Origin: Symbiodinium natans
Taxonomy: Eukaryota; Sar; Dinophyceae; Suessiales; Symbiodiniaceae
Reading direction: 5' to 3'
DNA: 64,000 nt
NCBI GenBank assembly: GCA_905221605.1
Contig: CAJNDS010002273.1
Coordinates: 186,001 to 250,000, forward strand
The position numbers and the translations under genes were made by a program. Shown piece by piece: positions 53,223-64,000 of this stretch; positions within the stretch are counted from its first letter, which is position 1, and every line of letters begins with the position of its first letter. The notes below the pieces were generated by a model. It worked only from the letters and a program-made list of their open reading frames with translations, was not told the origin of the DNA and searched no databases.

Positions 53223-53738
53223 ATGAAGTCTGGGGTGTCTCAAAGGAAGCCATTCTTGGCCTGTGGCGCGTCGTTGCAGTTTCTGGTCTGTGCACCTCAA
53301 ACAGATACGTGTAGCGATACATTCGAGGAGGAAATGCTTCTTGCACTCTTCGCGCATGTTTCAAGACACAAGCTTATAGCACGTTTCCATCGCGGGTCAA
53401 GGGGCAAGCCAAATCGGCCATCCGCGCGGACAGCACGCGCTCCACCTGAGGCTAGGCAACCAGAATTGAGATCGCACGGTTCGGCTCAAGTTTTTTGGGA
53501 AATCTCAACAGATTTGGCTCACTGGCCTTGGGCCCAAACCCTGGTGCCCACGCACGGCTATACCACACGGTTGCCGACGAGAAGCAGCCCAGCGCGTGGC
53601 AGAGCTTATTCCCGGAGACTCCTGCATGTAGAGCTTTGTACCCCTGCACCCTTTCTTTGGGGGGCTGGGGGTTCCCAGTATATACAATGCGCTAAAGCCA
53701 AAAGATGTCACGCGAAAAGTTACTCGGCTATAATTTGA
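53223..53738 (+). CDS. long open frame of uncertain status
   Basis: 171 codons are open on the plus strand, including FEEEMLLALFAHVSRHKLIA and an Arg/Pro/Ala-rich stretch. No domain, and the minus strand is also open. The frame begins without an ATG in context, so it may be fortuitous. Confidence 0.25.
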   Translation: MKSGVSQRKPFLACGASLQFLVCAPQTDTCSDTFEEEMLLALFAHVSRHKLIARFHRGSRGKPNRPSARTARAPPEARQPELRSHGSAQVFWEISTDLAHWPWAQTLVPTHGYTTRLPTRSSPARGRAYSRRLLHVELCTPAPFLWGAGGSQYIQCAKAKRCHAKSYSAII

Positions 53739-53745
53739 GAGATAC

Positions 53746-54531
53746 CTATCAAGAGTAGAGGTGTCTGAAGGTTCGCCGTGTTCCTCGACCGGTGGAGTCA
53801 CAACAGGCAAGCCCCCAGGATCGGAACCGCCGTTCTTCTTGCTGTTGTCGGCAGATTCCGAGGCACCAGATGCCGGTGGGTCCCCTTTTATGTCGGCACC
53901 TTAGAGCAGTCTGTGCCGTGCTGTTTAAGACATGCAGGCTAGTACGGAAGCGAAAGTGTGTATGGACTCTAAGCTTGGTACGGCTGGCCAGCGGCTTCGA
54001 GCCGCACTTGTCCTGACTCCTGGCCCTGGAGCTCGGAGTTCGCCGCGTCGCGCGCGCTCCGCCGTGCTCTCTGCCGTGCTCTCTGCCGTGCTTGCTGGAG
54101 CCTGCGATTCACGGGTCGCAGCAAAGGTCTCAGTAAATTATACGCGGGGAATATTTAGCAAAGGCACTTGGGGTCCGCCGGCTCGCGGAAAACCGATCTG
54201 GACACTCGAATGAACGATGGTCCTGGCACAGGCTCGTGAAGCTACCTGCCCTTTGTGTGCGCAAGTGGCTCAAGTCTTCAAAGTTGCGGCAAGGTGGGAC
54301 AATCACGCCCATGTGCTCCCTTCATCCAGACCTACATAAACATCTTGATCCCTTCCGCGATCCCTTTGCTCCAGACGCCAGCCGGCTACCAACTGGTTAC
54401 CGCGGCCAGCGCTCCTTTCCGCAGATGGTGCAGGGTCCGAGCTTTGGCGCAGGCTTGGGGGTTTTGCCACGGCCGCTCGGCGGAAGGTTGGCCTTGCCTT
54501 TCAACGGAGCCGCGGGTTTGGAGGATCCGCA
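53746..54531 (-). CDS. hypothetical multi-exon protein with CxxC motif
   Basis: Exon 54531-54401, between CTCAG and a GTAACC donor, reads CGSSKPAAPLKGKANLPPSG and PKLGPCTICGKERWPR; the C-x2-C-G-K-x3-W pattern resembles half of a zinc-binding knuckle whose partners would be in the next exon. Exon about 54120-54000 is Ala/Arg/Gln-rich with a 12-bp internal repeat. Exon 53884-53746 (acceptor AAAAG, donor GTATCT) reads DPPASGASESADNSKKNGGS and VVTPPVEEHGEPSDTSTLD, a disordered Pro/Ser/Glu segment. Grouping into one gene is inferred from strand and proximity. Confidence 0.45.
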
Positions 54532-54934
54532 CTGAGCAGCCGAGCGAGAGAGATACAACCCCCAAAAGGGCACAAATGGCATGAGCAAGCTAGAGTGACC
54601 CTAACAACGAAGCGTCGAGCATCAGACCGCGAGAAATGCGCCTGCAGCCTTGGCCTCCTGTGGTTTCGAGGCCATTGCGCGGATCAGATAGCTATAATGC
54701 CCTGAAAGCAAACTGACCTGAACTTCCATGGCCATGAGCTCGGTCTGGGAGCCTCTACCCGTATAGGTGTCCCGTTAAGACCCGTAATTAACCTTGTCTG
54801 TCTTTCATTCCTTGCGGGCCGCCCTCGTGAAGCCAGCACTGAAGCCAAGGGGTCCGGGCACCAGAGGCCGCTCACAAGACATGCGCGGCCAGGCTCAGCG
54901 AATGAGCCTACTGTAGCTGGGAAATGCTGGGAAG

Positions 54935-55180
54935 TTAAGAGGGCTCACTTTTGAAAGGGCTGCTTCTCATAGGCCCTTGGCCATTCATGATATCGGCTGT
55001 GTCCACCAACTTGAAGCTCCACTGGCATGAAGGCACTGAAAGGTGGCATCGATTATCAGATTGGCAATTGCATGACCGAGCCAAGTGGTGCTTTGGCTTC
55101 GGCATCCTGTGCGCCACACCTACGCCGAAACTGAACACAGGCCCCCCCGAGCTCTTCACGGGAAACGCGAGTCCAGACAT
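54935..55180 (-). CDS. hypothetical open frame
   Basis: The minus strand reads KPKHHLARSCNCQSDNRCHL and CQWSFKLVDTADIMNGQGPM, ending SPFKSEPS with a stop. A longer plus-strand frame (54951-55343) overlaps, so the strand is not certain. Confidence 0.25.
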   Translation of the reverse strand: MSGLAFPVKSSGGPVFSFGVGVAHRMPKPKHHLARSCNCQSDNRCHLSVPSCQWSFKLVDTADIMNGQGPMRSSPFKSEPS

Positions 55181-55884
55181 CAGAACATCTCATTTTCGGG
55201 ACTCTCGGGGGTGCCGTCGACTTCGCTCAAGCCCGACCCCAATCAGGGACTCGAAAGCGGCGTCTGTCGTGCTGGCACTCTGCAGCAATAATTCTGAACG
55301 GACTCTGGAAGCATGCCTGCTGCAACAAAGAAGCTCCAGCTAGGATAGGCGCCTGATACTTCGTAAGGACGACTCTTGACTTTCGAATTCAACGCGGCGA
55401 GACGGCTCAGAGAGAAAGTTCTGACTGAATCGGACCTCGATGGATCTCAGCTGTGCACCTATACAAACTTTCGAGCTGCCGCAAAGGGAGGCACGTCGTC
55501 TTTGTGGTAGCTGCACTTATCTCGTCAAGCAGCATGATGAGCTTAGGGCCATGGCCGAATGGCCTCTCGGTCTGCCCGCGCCTCCCTTCCAGTTTTGAAT
55601 TCCTGATCTATAGACACTATATAGACTAAGAGGATTGAAGCTGCATGAAGCCACTTGATGGGCAGATCATGAAATACCCCGCTCGGCTGGCCATCGATCA
55701 AGCCGGCTGCATCTCGCTGCGCTCAGGCGAACGCGTCCGGCAAGGGTCCCAGGCGCCAGGCGAGCTCGGGAAGAACCACGGTGACCTCGGATCGCACTAC
55801 ATACGGATAATATGTTTAGGGTTTAGGGTTTACGGTTTAGGGTTTATTGTATTTCATATCTCAGTGGATGATCAGATTTAGTAC

Positions 55885-55995
55885 TGAAAATGACTGCTGT
55901 CAGCTCTGGGTGTGCTGGGCACAACTTCCCACAGCCAAGTCTCTGCGAGCAAGCAAAGCAAGGCTCTTCGAAGCCTCGACTCCTGGAGCTTCACA
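55885..55995 (-). CDS. hypothetical exon
   Basis: After CTCCCAG the minus strand reads CAVKLQESRLRRALLCLLAE, then TWLWEVVPSTPRADSSHFQ. A hydrophobic-helical segment with Trp; unidentified. Confidence 0.35.
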
Positions 55996-56289
55996 GCGCA
56001 CTGGGAGGTTCAGGGTACTTATAGGCCCAATTGGAACTGTACTTATAAGCCCAATTATAATCATAACTGTACTTATAAGCCCCCCCTTGAGACTGGATGG
56101 AATGGCAAGCATAAGCTGCCAGATATCTGCTTCAGAAATCAGCACAACACACCCCGGCATAGCAAGAGCGACTGACCTTCATTCAGATTTTTTTGGCCGC
56201 CCGACTTCACCAAGGACATCTCGGTGTGCTCTTGACAAGACATAGCCACCAGCATCATCTTTTCGGCTAAACTCCCTCGAGTACAGTGC

Positions 56290-56646
56290 ATGAACACGGT
56301 AACGTGTTGTGGCTACATGTGCGACTCCAAATTTCCTTTGGGTGGCAAGTCAGGCGACTGGATGCTGCAGGCAGTTGCTGCAACGCCCCCAACTCGCATC
56401 TCCACATATCCGTTGCTCATCATCTGTGAAATGCTCAAGGACCACGGCGTATGCCGTACCACAAGCACTCCAAGAGAGTACTCTGCTCAGCAAGTCAGCC
56501 CACTGTGCACACAAAAGATGAAGTGCAGTACAGTGCGCATCCACTGTGACGCCCTTCTGCACCCTACAGCGGATTGCAAATTATGGCATCCCGGTGTGCA
56601 TGCGGAGAGTCAAGTCCCGCAAGGCCCGAAGGCGCAACAATCCTAG
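56290..56646 (+). CDS. open frame, strand uncertain
   Basis: 118 plus-strand codons are rich in Cys, with LIICEMLKDHGVCRTTSTPR. The minus strand at 56562-56350 is equally protein-like (LHLLCAQWADLLSRVLSWSA, VVLEHFTDDEQRICGDASWG). One of them is probably coding; the minus strand would match the neighbouring desaturase. Confidence 0.3.
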   Translation: MNTVTCCGYMCDSKFPLGGKSGDWMLQAVAATPPTRISTYPLLIICEMLKDHGVCRTTSTPREYSAQQVSPLCTQKMKCSTVRIHCDALLHPTADCKLWHPGVHAESQVPQGPKAQQS

Positions 56647-56949
56647 TTACCTCGTGCGTGAACGAACTATGGCAGGTGTTCTGAAGGTTGTTGAGTTGAA
56701 GACTTGAACGAAGCACTATCTCGGCAAAACACACACCAGCTTGGGAAAATTTGTGTAGCTATGCGTCGAAACTGTGTACAGCCAGAGTGCAGGACCCTTG
56801 CCCGCAACATTGGCATCCCGGCCGCAAGATCCTTTTACTACGTGAGCCTAATCACGTGTTGCAGTGTATGTTGCTCCTTCTAGCAAACATTCGGTCTAAG
56901 CTGGCTTCTCGTCCGTCTCATTCGGCAAGAGTCTAGTGAGTCTAGTAGT

Positions 56950-59685
56950 CTACGCAGTCTTTTCCTGCCTGTGTGGCGGGAGTGTACCGGGCCAAAAGTA
57001 GGTGCGCCAAAGGAAGCGGAGAATGTCGGGCTCATCCAGCGTGGGGTCGCTGTGAGGCGCGATCACTTTGGCGTGCATCTCCGGGTATTGGGTCCAATGC
57101 ATGTTGCTGTACATGTGGTGGATTGCGTGGTACCCGTTGTTGCAGGTGAACCAGTTAATCACAGGGCCGGTGAAGTTGCGAGCGGAGTTCACGTTCATCT
57201 TTGGCCCTTTGTGCTCTCCAAGGACTATATCCTCTGTTCCATCATGCTGAAGCACATTCCTGAGGTGTTCGCATGCGTACAAAGAATTCGGTGGGCTGTG
57301 GGAACCAAGGCCATACGATACCTTAAGCAGAACAAAAACGATGATCGTCTTGCTTCTTTGTTGTTGCTATGTCGATGGATAGCTTGGAGCGGCTGCACAG
57401 ATTCTGTCCGTCCTATACCCCTGCAGGCACGGCGCATGGTGACGATAGCGTCTGCGCCGAAGATGTATGGGATGATCCAACAAGCTAGAGCCCTCTGCCA
57501 ATCCAGGTACCTCGAGGTCGTGCTTTGAATCAATCCGAAACCCTCTTTGGTCGTTGTTTGGAAAAGTCTGTGCCCAGGTGCAGGAGCATGCCTGTAGTGC
57601 CATGCGCAGCCAGGACCTGCGAAAAACACACTGGCTTTGGGCATTAGGGATGCTGATAGGACGCAAAGCAATTCTGTGGCCGACGTACAACTGGTCTTCG
57701 TGATTGCCACGGGCTGTGAACCAAGCCATGTGCAAGTCTTGTATAACAAGTATAAGCAAACTATTTTGCTTCGTACAGATTTGTTTTTGCTCTGGGATTG
57801 GGCACTCCGGGACATTCAGGGGTGGCACTCCAGGGATTCTCTGGGGTGGGATACGGATGATTGGCGAGGAGCAGACCAGGCGAGGAAAAGAGTTGAGTTT
57901 ACAGTAATTAGTCTAACAACCCCACACCGAGGGTAGGGAATAAAGAAAAACACACACATACACACACACACACAGACACATATATATATATATACATATA
58001 TATATACACATGTGTGTGCGCACTTGTTGCTATGAAAGTTCTGACTCTGACTTCTTGGACTGACGAATCACGCACGCACGCACGCACGCACCCCGCACGC
58101 TCATAAGCAAAAATAAGACAAACAACAGAGAGCGAGCGAGAGAGAGTGAGAGAGAGAGTGAGAGAGATGCCCGGCCTGAAGAACGAACAGGAAGAAGGTC
58201 TTCGAGCACTTCCGCATCTCACGCGAGATGTACTCCGACTCTAACTTCTGAATGGCAGGGTAGACCTGTTCAGGGCATCGGTCTGCTCTTGAAGATGCCA
58301 AAGCTGCAGATTTCATGCCTAGTTGCCACAACTAAAGTCTTACTAGAGATTCTTGAACTGAGGGTTGAACATGGGTCGGGTTATGTCATGTCTGGTTGAG
58401 TTCTGGTTGTATCTAACGATCCAACATCAATCGTCCCGCTGACCGTGGGGAAGAAGAGGACCAAGTTCAGCAAGTGCCACTTGTACTTCCTTGCACGTGG
58501 GTCAGTTCAGTTAAAAAGCGAGACACGCAGTGAGCGGCAGGGTAGTTGAAGGGAGACTTTCTGCGGCCGTCAGTGCAGGGGGAGTTTGGAGGGCATGGCT
58601 TATGAATGGAATCATGGAGTGCTTGATGGTCATCTTGGAAAGGGCTAATGCTAAGGCAAGCTGCAAACGTCCCTTTGAGTCTTAGTGTTGTCCTTTCTTT
58701 CTTTGAGGGGCGTCCCCCTCTCTCGCGCACTCTGTCTTCTGGGCATGAAGGACAAAGGTTTAAGGGAGGTAGCCCTAGCCCTCGTGCGCCAGCGCTCTCT
58801 CTCTCTCTCTCTCTCTCTCGCTCTCTCGTTTTCTGTGTTGGTCTCCTAAGGTCGCACAGAAGTCCCCTGCGCTCCAAGAGCTGTGAACAGATTCAGCATG
58901 TTTCTGTCGAGCGGCATCTGCTTCGTGTCGAGATGGTCACCGTGCTGGGTGTACACCTTGGACGAGTTTACTGTGGGAGCGAATGGTTTTGTGAGTGGCC
59001 GAGCCGACTCAGCTCATCTGCCCACTCCTCGTCCGATACATGCACAAGACCTGCGTGCAATGAATGGAGCCGAGAGGCATGGTGATTGAGATTGTGTGTC
59101 GGGCGGTATGCTTCCACTGGCACACCGGCTGTCGCCGAAAGCAGCACCCTCCAAACTGACCTCAGGAATCTGGATGACACACCGTCAGCGACAATCAAAC
59201 CAGCATCAAGGACATCAATGACAAGAAACATGGCCGGGTATCATGAAAGCAAGTAGCTCCACTACGGGATGTCGGAAGACGTCGCAATGCATGGCGTTGT
59301 GAACCATGGTCATCACCTGGCGAGTTGGGTTATCAGGTTCGGTGCTCATTGGCTGCGCGACACGTGCTCCTGTCTCAGGCATGAGTCCAAGAGACGTAGA
59401 AGCTCCAAACGCACTGGACGATGCCAAGCAGGAACTTCGCAGTCAAGCCCAGGTACCTCATGCTCAGCGAGGGCCACGGCGCATGTCAGTGCTAAATGCT
59501 CCGCCTGCCGCCAAATCGCGTTGGGCCTGTTGCGGTAGGTGCAACACATCCTTCTCATTGCGGCCCAGGCGCGGATGAGCATTCCACACAAGGAAAGCGA
59601 TCAGCCACTTTGCTGAGCAAATCCCTAGTGTCCGGAGGTCGGCCGGGTTCTTCATGGACGACAAAAACGCGGAAGAGATGTCCAT
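56950..59685 (-). CDS. membrane fatty acid desaturase (FA_desaturase family), multi-exon
   Basis: Exons joined on the minus strand give the three histidine boxes of membrane di-iron desaturases. Exon 1 59685-59581: MDISSAFLSS start and hydrophobic AKWLIAFLVWN. Exon 2 59316-59235: box I VHNAMHCDVF and ELLAFMIP. Exon 3 59128-about 59055: GVPVEAYRPT then box II HNLNHH. Tentative exon 4 58247-58176: KLESEYISREMRKCSK. Exon 5, about 57616-57425: GLIQSTTSRYLDWQ, then ALACWIIPYIFGADAIVTM. Exon 6 57259-56950: NVLQHDG, SARNFTGPVINWF, box III NNGYHAIHH, MHWTQYPEMHAK, stop TAG. Introns 1 and 2 are GC-AG with consistent phase. The family introduces double bonds into acyl chains in the ER or plastid membrane; substrate is not inferable. 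Exon 4-6 borders do not fully reconcile, so an exon may be missing. The ATG at 59,685 is the first after an in-frame TAA. Confidence 0.75.
57943..58012. repeat. CA and TA microsatellites in desaturase intron
   Basis: (CA)n at about 57949-57979 then TATATA to 58,010; a (CACG)n run lies at about 58,070-58,092. Confidence 0.95.
58795..58827 (+). repeat. (CT)n microsatellite in desaturase intron
   Basis: About 15 CT dinucleotides. Confidence 0.95.
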
Positions 59686-59766
59686 GGCTCTTGGTTCTCT
59701 ATGTCGCCCTTCCACGTCAACGAGTCTTGAGCCACAGCTGCCGAGGACTTCTGTGAGTACATCCCT

Positions 59767-62700
59767 TTAGTAAGATCCAACCCTAAGTCTGCAATTGATC
59801 ATGGTTGGCATTGACACATTGAGTTGCGTGATCTGATGCAGAGTAGGCTGCGGGTCCTCAGCAGCTGGTTTTGCCTTTGGGCTGTCTGTGGCCTTGTCGT
59901 CCTCCTCATCCATCTCCTGCAAGGCCTCCAATCTCCGTGCGTCTGCCTTGCGCATCTCCTTAGGGGCAGCTGCCTCAACTGCTAGGTCTGCATTCAGGTC
60001 ATCGGCAAGGCGTCCGGCTTTCGCCTCAGTGGTGGGCTCCTCAGTGGTCAGATCTGGCTGTAAACTGCGCCCCTCACACGCGACTTCTGCCTCCAAAGCG
60101 ATTGCCTCTGGCTCCTCAGCTGTAGGCTCCGCAAACGGCTCACCAAGTTCTGCTTCTTCTTCGGCCATTGCCTCGGCATGTGGATTGAGAACATCCTCGT
60201 CTGTGAGCACACTGGGATCTTCAGCTGCTTCCTCAGGAGCAGTTGGCTCTTGCTCCTCAGCTGTCCCTTCGACGGCCTGCCCCTGAGGCATTGCAAACCA
60301 CGCATCGACTTCTGCAGCTTCTTCCGCTGCCATTGCATCAGCAGCAAGTGGCTCGGCATCATTCTCAAAAGCCATCCATAGATCCTGAGCCTTGGCCTCA
60401 GGAGCCATTGGCTCTGGCCCCTCACCAATCTCCGATGTGCTTGCAATCTCCTCAGATCCGTCTGCCTTCGCCTCAACGTCTGAGTCCAAGATGCTCGCCT
60501 CAACGGTCGTCTCCTCTGCACATGGCTCTGGCTTCAGAGCATGCACGGCGATTCTATCGGCAGCCTCAGCAATCGCAGCCTCTGACGTCGCACTGTCGGC
60601 ACCAGGCTCCTCAACCTGCCGCCGCGCCTCTGTAACCCACTCCTCAAGATCTGCGGCTGCTTCCTCGGCCTGGGCATCAGCCAGCGGCTTGAGGATATCG
60701 ACCATCTCCTCAACGGACGGGTTTGTGCTTGGGGCCTCCACACACAGCTCCTCATCCTCAGCAGCGGGCGTGCTGGGATCTTGAGCCACTTCCTCAGGAG
60801 CAGTGGGCTTCTCAGCTGTCTCCTCGGCAGCCTGAAGCTCATCGAGTTCTGCAGCTTCTTCCTCGGCAATGGCGTCCGCAAATTGCTCGAGAACATCCTC
60901 GGCTGTGGGCATACTGGGATCTTCAGCTGCTTCATCAGAAGCAGTCGGCTCTTGCTCCTCAGCTGCCTCTTCGGCAGAATGCCCCTGAGGCATTGCAAAC
61001 CATCCGGAAGCTTCTGCCGCTTCTTCCGCTGCCATTGCGTCAGCAGCAAGTGGCTTGCCCTCATCCACAGCCAGGTCTGTGCCTAGGGCGTCTGCGTACA
61101 ACTCCTCAACCTCAGCAGGAAGTGTCCATAGATCCTGAGCCTTGGCCTCAGGAGCCATTGGATCTGGCTCCTCACCCATCTCCGATGTGCTTGCAATCTC
61201 CTCAGATCCGTCTGCCTTCGCCTCAGCGTCCGCCTCCAAGATGCTCGCCTCTGCCCTTGCCTCAAAGGTCGTCGTCTCCTCTGCACATGGCGCTGGCTTC
61301 AGAGAATGCGCGGCGATTGTCTCGGTAGCCTCAGCAATCGCAGCCTCTGATGCCGGCTCAGACGGTGCACTTTCGGCAACAGGCTCCTCAACCTGCCGCC
61401 GCGCCTCTGTAACCCACTCCTCGAGATCTGCGGCTGCTCCCTCGGCCTGGGCATCAGCCAGCGGCTTGAGGATATCGACCATCTCCTCAACGGTGCTTGG
61501 GGCCTCCGCACGCAGCACCTCATCCTCAGCAGCGGGCGTGCTGGGATCTTGAGCCACTTCCTCAGGAGCAGTGGGCTTCTCAGCTGTCTCCTCGGCAGCC
61601 TGAAGCTCATCGAGTTCTGCAGCTTCTTCCTCGGCCGTTGCATCAGCAATTGCCTGGAGAGTATCCTCGGCTGTGGGCGTACTGGGATCTTCAGCTGCTT
61701 CCTCAGGGGCAGTCGGCTCTTGCTCCTCAGCTGCCTCTTCGGCAGAATGCCCCTGAGGCATTGCAAACCATCCAGAAGCTTCTGCCGCTTCTTCCGCTGC
61801 CATTGCGTCAGCAGCAAGTGGCTTGCCCTCACCCACAGCCAGGTCTGTGCCTAGGGCGTCTGCGTACAACTCCTCAACCTCAGCAGGAAGTCTCCATAGA
61901 TCCTGAGCCTTGGCCTCAGGAGCCATTGGATCTGGCTCCTCACCCATCTCCGATGTGCTTGCAATCTCCTCAGATCCGTCTGCCTTCGCCTCAGCGCCCG
62001 CCTCCAGGATGCTCGCCTCTGCCCTTGCCTCAAAGGTCGTCGTCTCCTCCGCACACGGCTCTTGCTTCAGAGCATTCGCGGCGATTGTCTCGGTAGCCTC
62101 AGCAATCGCAGCCTCTGATGTCGGCTCAGACGGTGCACTTGCGTCAACAGGCTCCTCAACCTGCCGCCGCGCCTCTGCAACCCACTCCTCGAGATCTACG
62201 GCTGCTTCCTCGGCCTGGGCATCAGCCAGCGGCTTGAGGATATCGACCATCTCCTCAACGGCGGCCGGGTTTGTGCTTGGGGCCTCCGCACGCAGCACCT
62301 CATCCTCAGCAGCGGGCGTGCTGGGATCTTGAGCCACTTCCTCAGAAGCAGTGGGCTTCTCAGCTGTCTCCTCGGCAGCCTGAAGCTCATCGAGTTCTGC
62401 AGCTTCTTCCTCGGCAATGGCGTCCGCAAATTGCTCGAGAACATCCTCGGCTGTGGGCATACTGGGATCTTCAGCTGCTTCATCAGAAGCAGTCGGCTCT
62501 TGCTCCCCAGCTGCCTCTTCGGCAGAATGCCCCTGAGGCATTGCAAACCATCTAGAAGCTTCTGCCGCTTCTTCCGCAGCCATTGCATCAGCAGCAAGTG
62601 GCTTGCCCTCATCCACAGCCAGGTCTGTGCCTAGGGCGTCTGCGTACAACTCCTCAACCTCAGCAGGAAGTGTCCATAGATCCTGAGCCTTGGCCTCAGG

Positions 62701-64000
62701 AGCCATTGGATCTGGCTCCTCACCCATCTCCGATGTGCTTGCAATCTCCTCAGATCCGTCTGCCTTCGCCTCAGCGTCCGCCTCCAGGATGCTCGCCTCT
62801 GCCCTTGCCTCAAAGGTCGTCGTCTCCTCCGCACACGGCTCTTGCTTCAGAGCATTCGCGGCGATTGTCTCGGTAGCCTCAGCAATCGCAGCCTCAGACG
62901 GTGCACTTTCGTCAACAGGCTCCTCAACCTGCCGCCGCGCCTCTGCAACCCACTCCTCGAGATCTACGGCTGCTTCCTCGGCCTGGGCATCAGCCAGCGG
63001 CTTGAGGATATCGACCATCTCCTCAACGGCGGCCGGGTTTGTGCTTGGGGCCTCCGCACGCAGCACCTCATCCTCAGCAGCGGGCGTGCTGGGATCTTGA
63101 GCCACTTCCTCAAAAGCAGAGGAGCAGTGGGCTTCTCAGCTGTCTCCTCGGCAGCCTGAAGCTCATCGAGTTCTGCGGCTTCTTCCTCGGCAATGGCGTC
63201 CGCAAATTGCTCGAGAACATCCTCGGCTGTGGGCATACTGGGATCTTCAGCTGCTTCATCAGAAGCGGTCGGCTCTTGCTCCTCAGCTGCCTCTTCGGCA
63301 GAATGCCCCTGAGGCATTGCAAACCACCCATCGACTTCTGCCGCTTCTTCCGTAACCTCGGCAGGAAGTGTCCATAGATCCTGAGCCTTGGCCTCAGGAG
63401 CTATTGGATCTGGCTCCTCACCCATCTCCGATGTGCTTGCAATCTCCTCAGATCCGTCTGTCTTCGCCTCAGCGTCCGCCTCCAAGATGCTCGCCTCTGC
63501 CCTTGCCTCAAAGGTCGTCGTCTCCTCCGCACACGGCTCTTGCTTCAGAGCTGCAACCCACTCCTCGAGATCTACGGCTGCTTCCTCGGCCTGGGCATCA
63601 GCCAGCGGCTTGAGGATATCGACCATCTCCTCAACGGCGGCCGGGTTTGTGCTTGGGGCCTCCGCACGCAGCACCTCATCCTCAGCAGCGGGCGTGCTGG
63701 GATCTTGAGCCACTTCCTCAGAAGCAGTGGGCTTCTCAGCTGTCTCCTCGGCAGCCTGAAGCTCATCGAGTTCTGCAGCTTCTTCCTCGGCAATGGCGTC
63801 CGCAAATTGCTCGAGAACATCCTCGGCTGTGGGCATACTGGGATCTTCAGCTGCTTCATCAGAAGCAGTCGGCTCTTGCTCCTCAGCTGCCTCTTCGGCA
63901 GAATGCCCCTGAGGCATTGAAAACCACCCATCGACTTCTGCCGCTTCTTCCGCTGCCATTGCGTCAGCATGAACAGCCAAGTCTGTGCTTGGGGCCTCGG
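59767..64000 (-). CDS. giant acidic Ala/Glu-rich repeat protein, 5'-truncated by window
   Basis: The minus strand is open from the window edge to about 63,120 and, in another frame, from there to a stop at 59,767. About five copies of a repeat of roughly 250-260 residues occur; the CATAGATCCTGAGCC marker recurs with offsets of 750, 768, 780 and 698 bp. Each unit carries AKAQDLWTLPAEVEELYADA, WFAMPQGHSAEEAAE, EEMVDILKPLADAQAEEAA and LEEWVAEARRQVEEP. The protein is extremely acidic, with scattered Trp, and is probably disordered or helical. No family recognised. An 8-bp insertion (about 63113-63120) shifts frame relative to sister copies, while two internal deletions (near 63,350 and 63,550) are in frame. 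The C-terminal tail (RRLEALQEMDEEDDKATDSP and on) is non-repetitive. The desaturase follows about 80 bp downstream on the same strand. Confidence 0.75.

Noticed and set aside
59888-63920. Long plus-strand open frames opposite the acidic repeat protein
   Set aside because: They are antisense shadows of a repeat with a period divisible by 3; the minus-strand frame has coherent acidic composition and a unique C terminus.

Overview
This is nuclear DNA of a eukaryote, most likely a dinoflagellate of the Symbiodiniaceae type. Four things point there. The whole window is peppered with short TTTAGGG/CCCTAAA blocks in both orientations. Genes are split into very small exons with AG acceptors but mostly GC (also GA and GT) donors. 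A long non-LTR retrotransposon encodes RNase H, AP-like endonuclease and reverse transcriptase. Small inverted-repeat elements and TA, GA, CT and TATG microsatellites fill the introns and spacers. No bacterial gene organisation, CRISPR array, rRNA or convincing tRNA was seen.

Layout. 0-13 kb: hairpin elements, telomere-like blocks and mostly minus-strand micro-exons of unidentified, partly coiled-coil proteins (2.0-3.9 kb and 10.8-13.0 kb). 13.4-21.3 kb: a plus-strand LINE-like element with a coiled-coil ORF1-like region, a 249-bp tandem array, RNase H, endonuclease, reverse transcriptase and C2H2-like zinc fingers; it is broken by frame changes. 22-27 kb: a minus-strand kinesin gene, recognisable only when exons of 30-77 nt are joined. 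27-34.5 kb: more minus-strand exons, including a gene that starts with a signal-peptide-like sequence at 33,682. 34.5-46 kb: mostly repeats, microsatellites and isolated coding-like segments. 46.2-48.3 kb: plus-strand exons. 48.5-49.2 kb: minus-strand exons. 49.6-51.6 kb: a two-monomer satellite of about 262 bp. 53.7-54.5 kb: minus-strand exons, one with a CxxC motif. 56.9-59.7 kb: a minus-strand fatty acid desaturase with all three histidine boxes. 59.8 kb to the window end: a minus-strand gene for an extremely acidic, Ala/Glu-rich protein with repeats of about 256 residues, cut by the window edge.

The two identified genes were found by reading short coding patches next to splice signals, so other genes here are certainly under-annotated. 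Exon limits are inferred from motif continuity, codon phase and local AG/GC/GT signals, without transcripts. Calls without a recognised family are labelled hypothetical.
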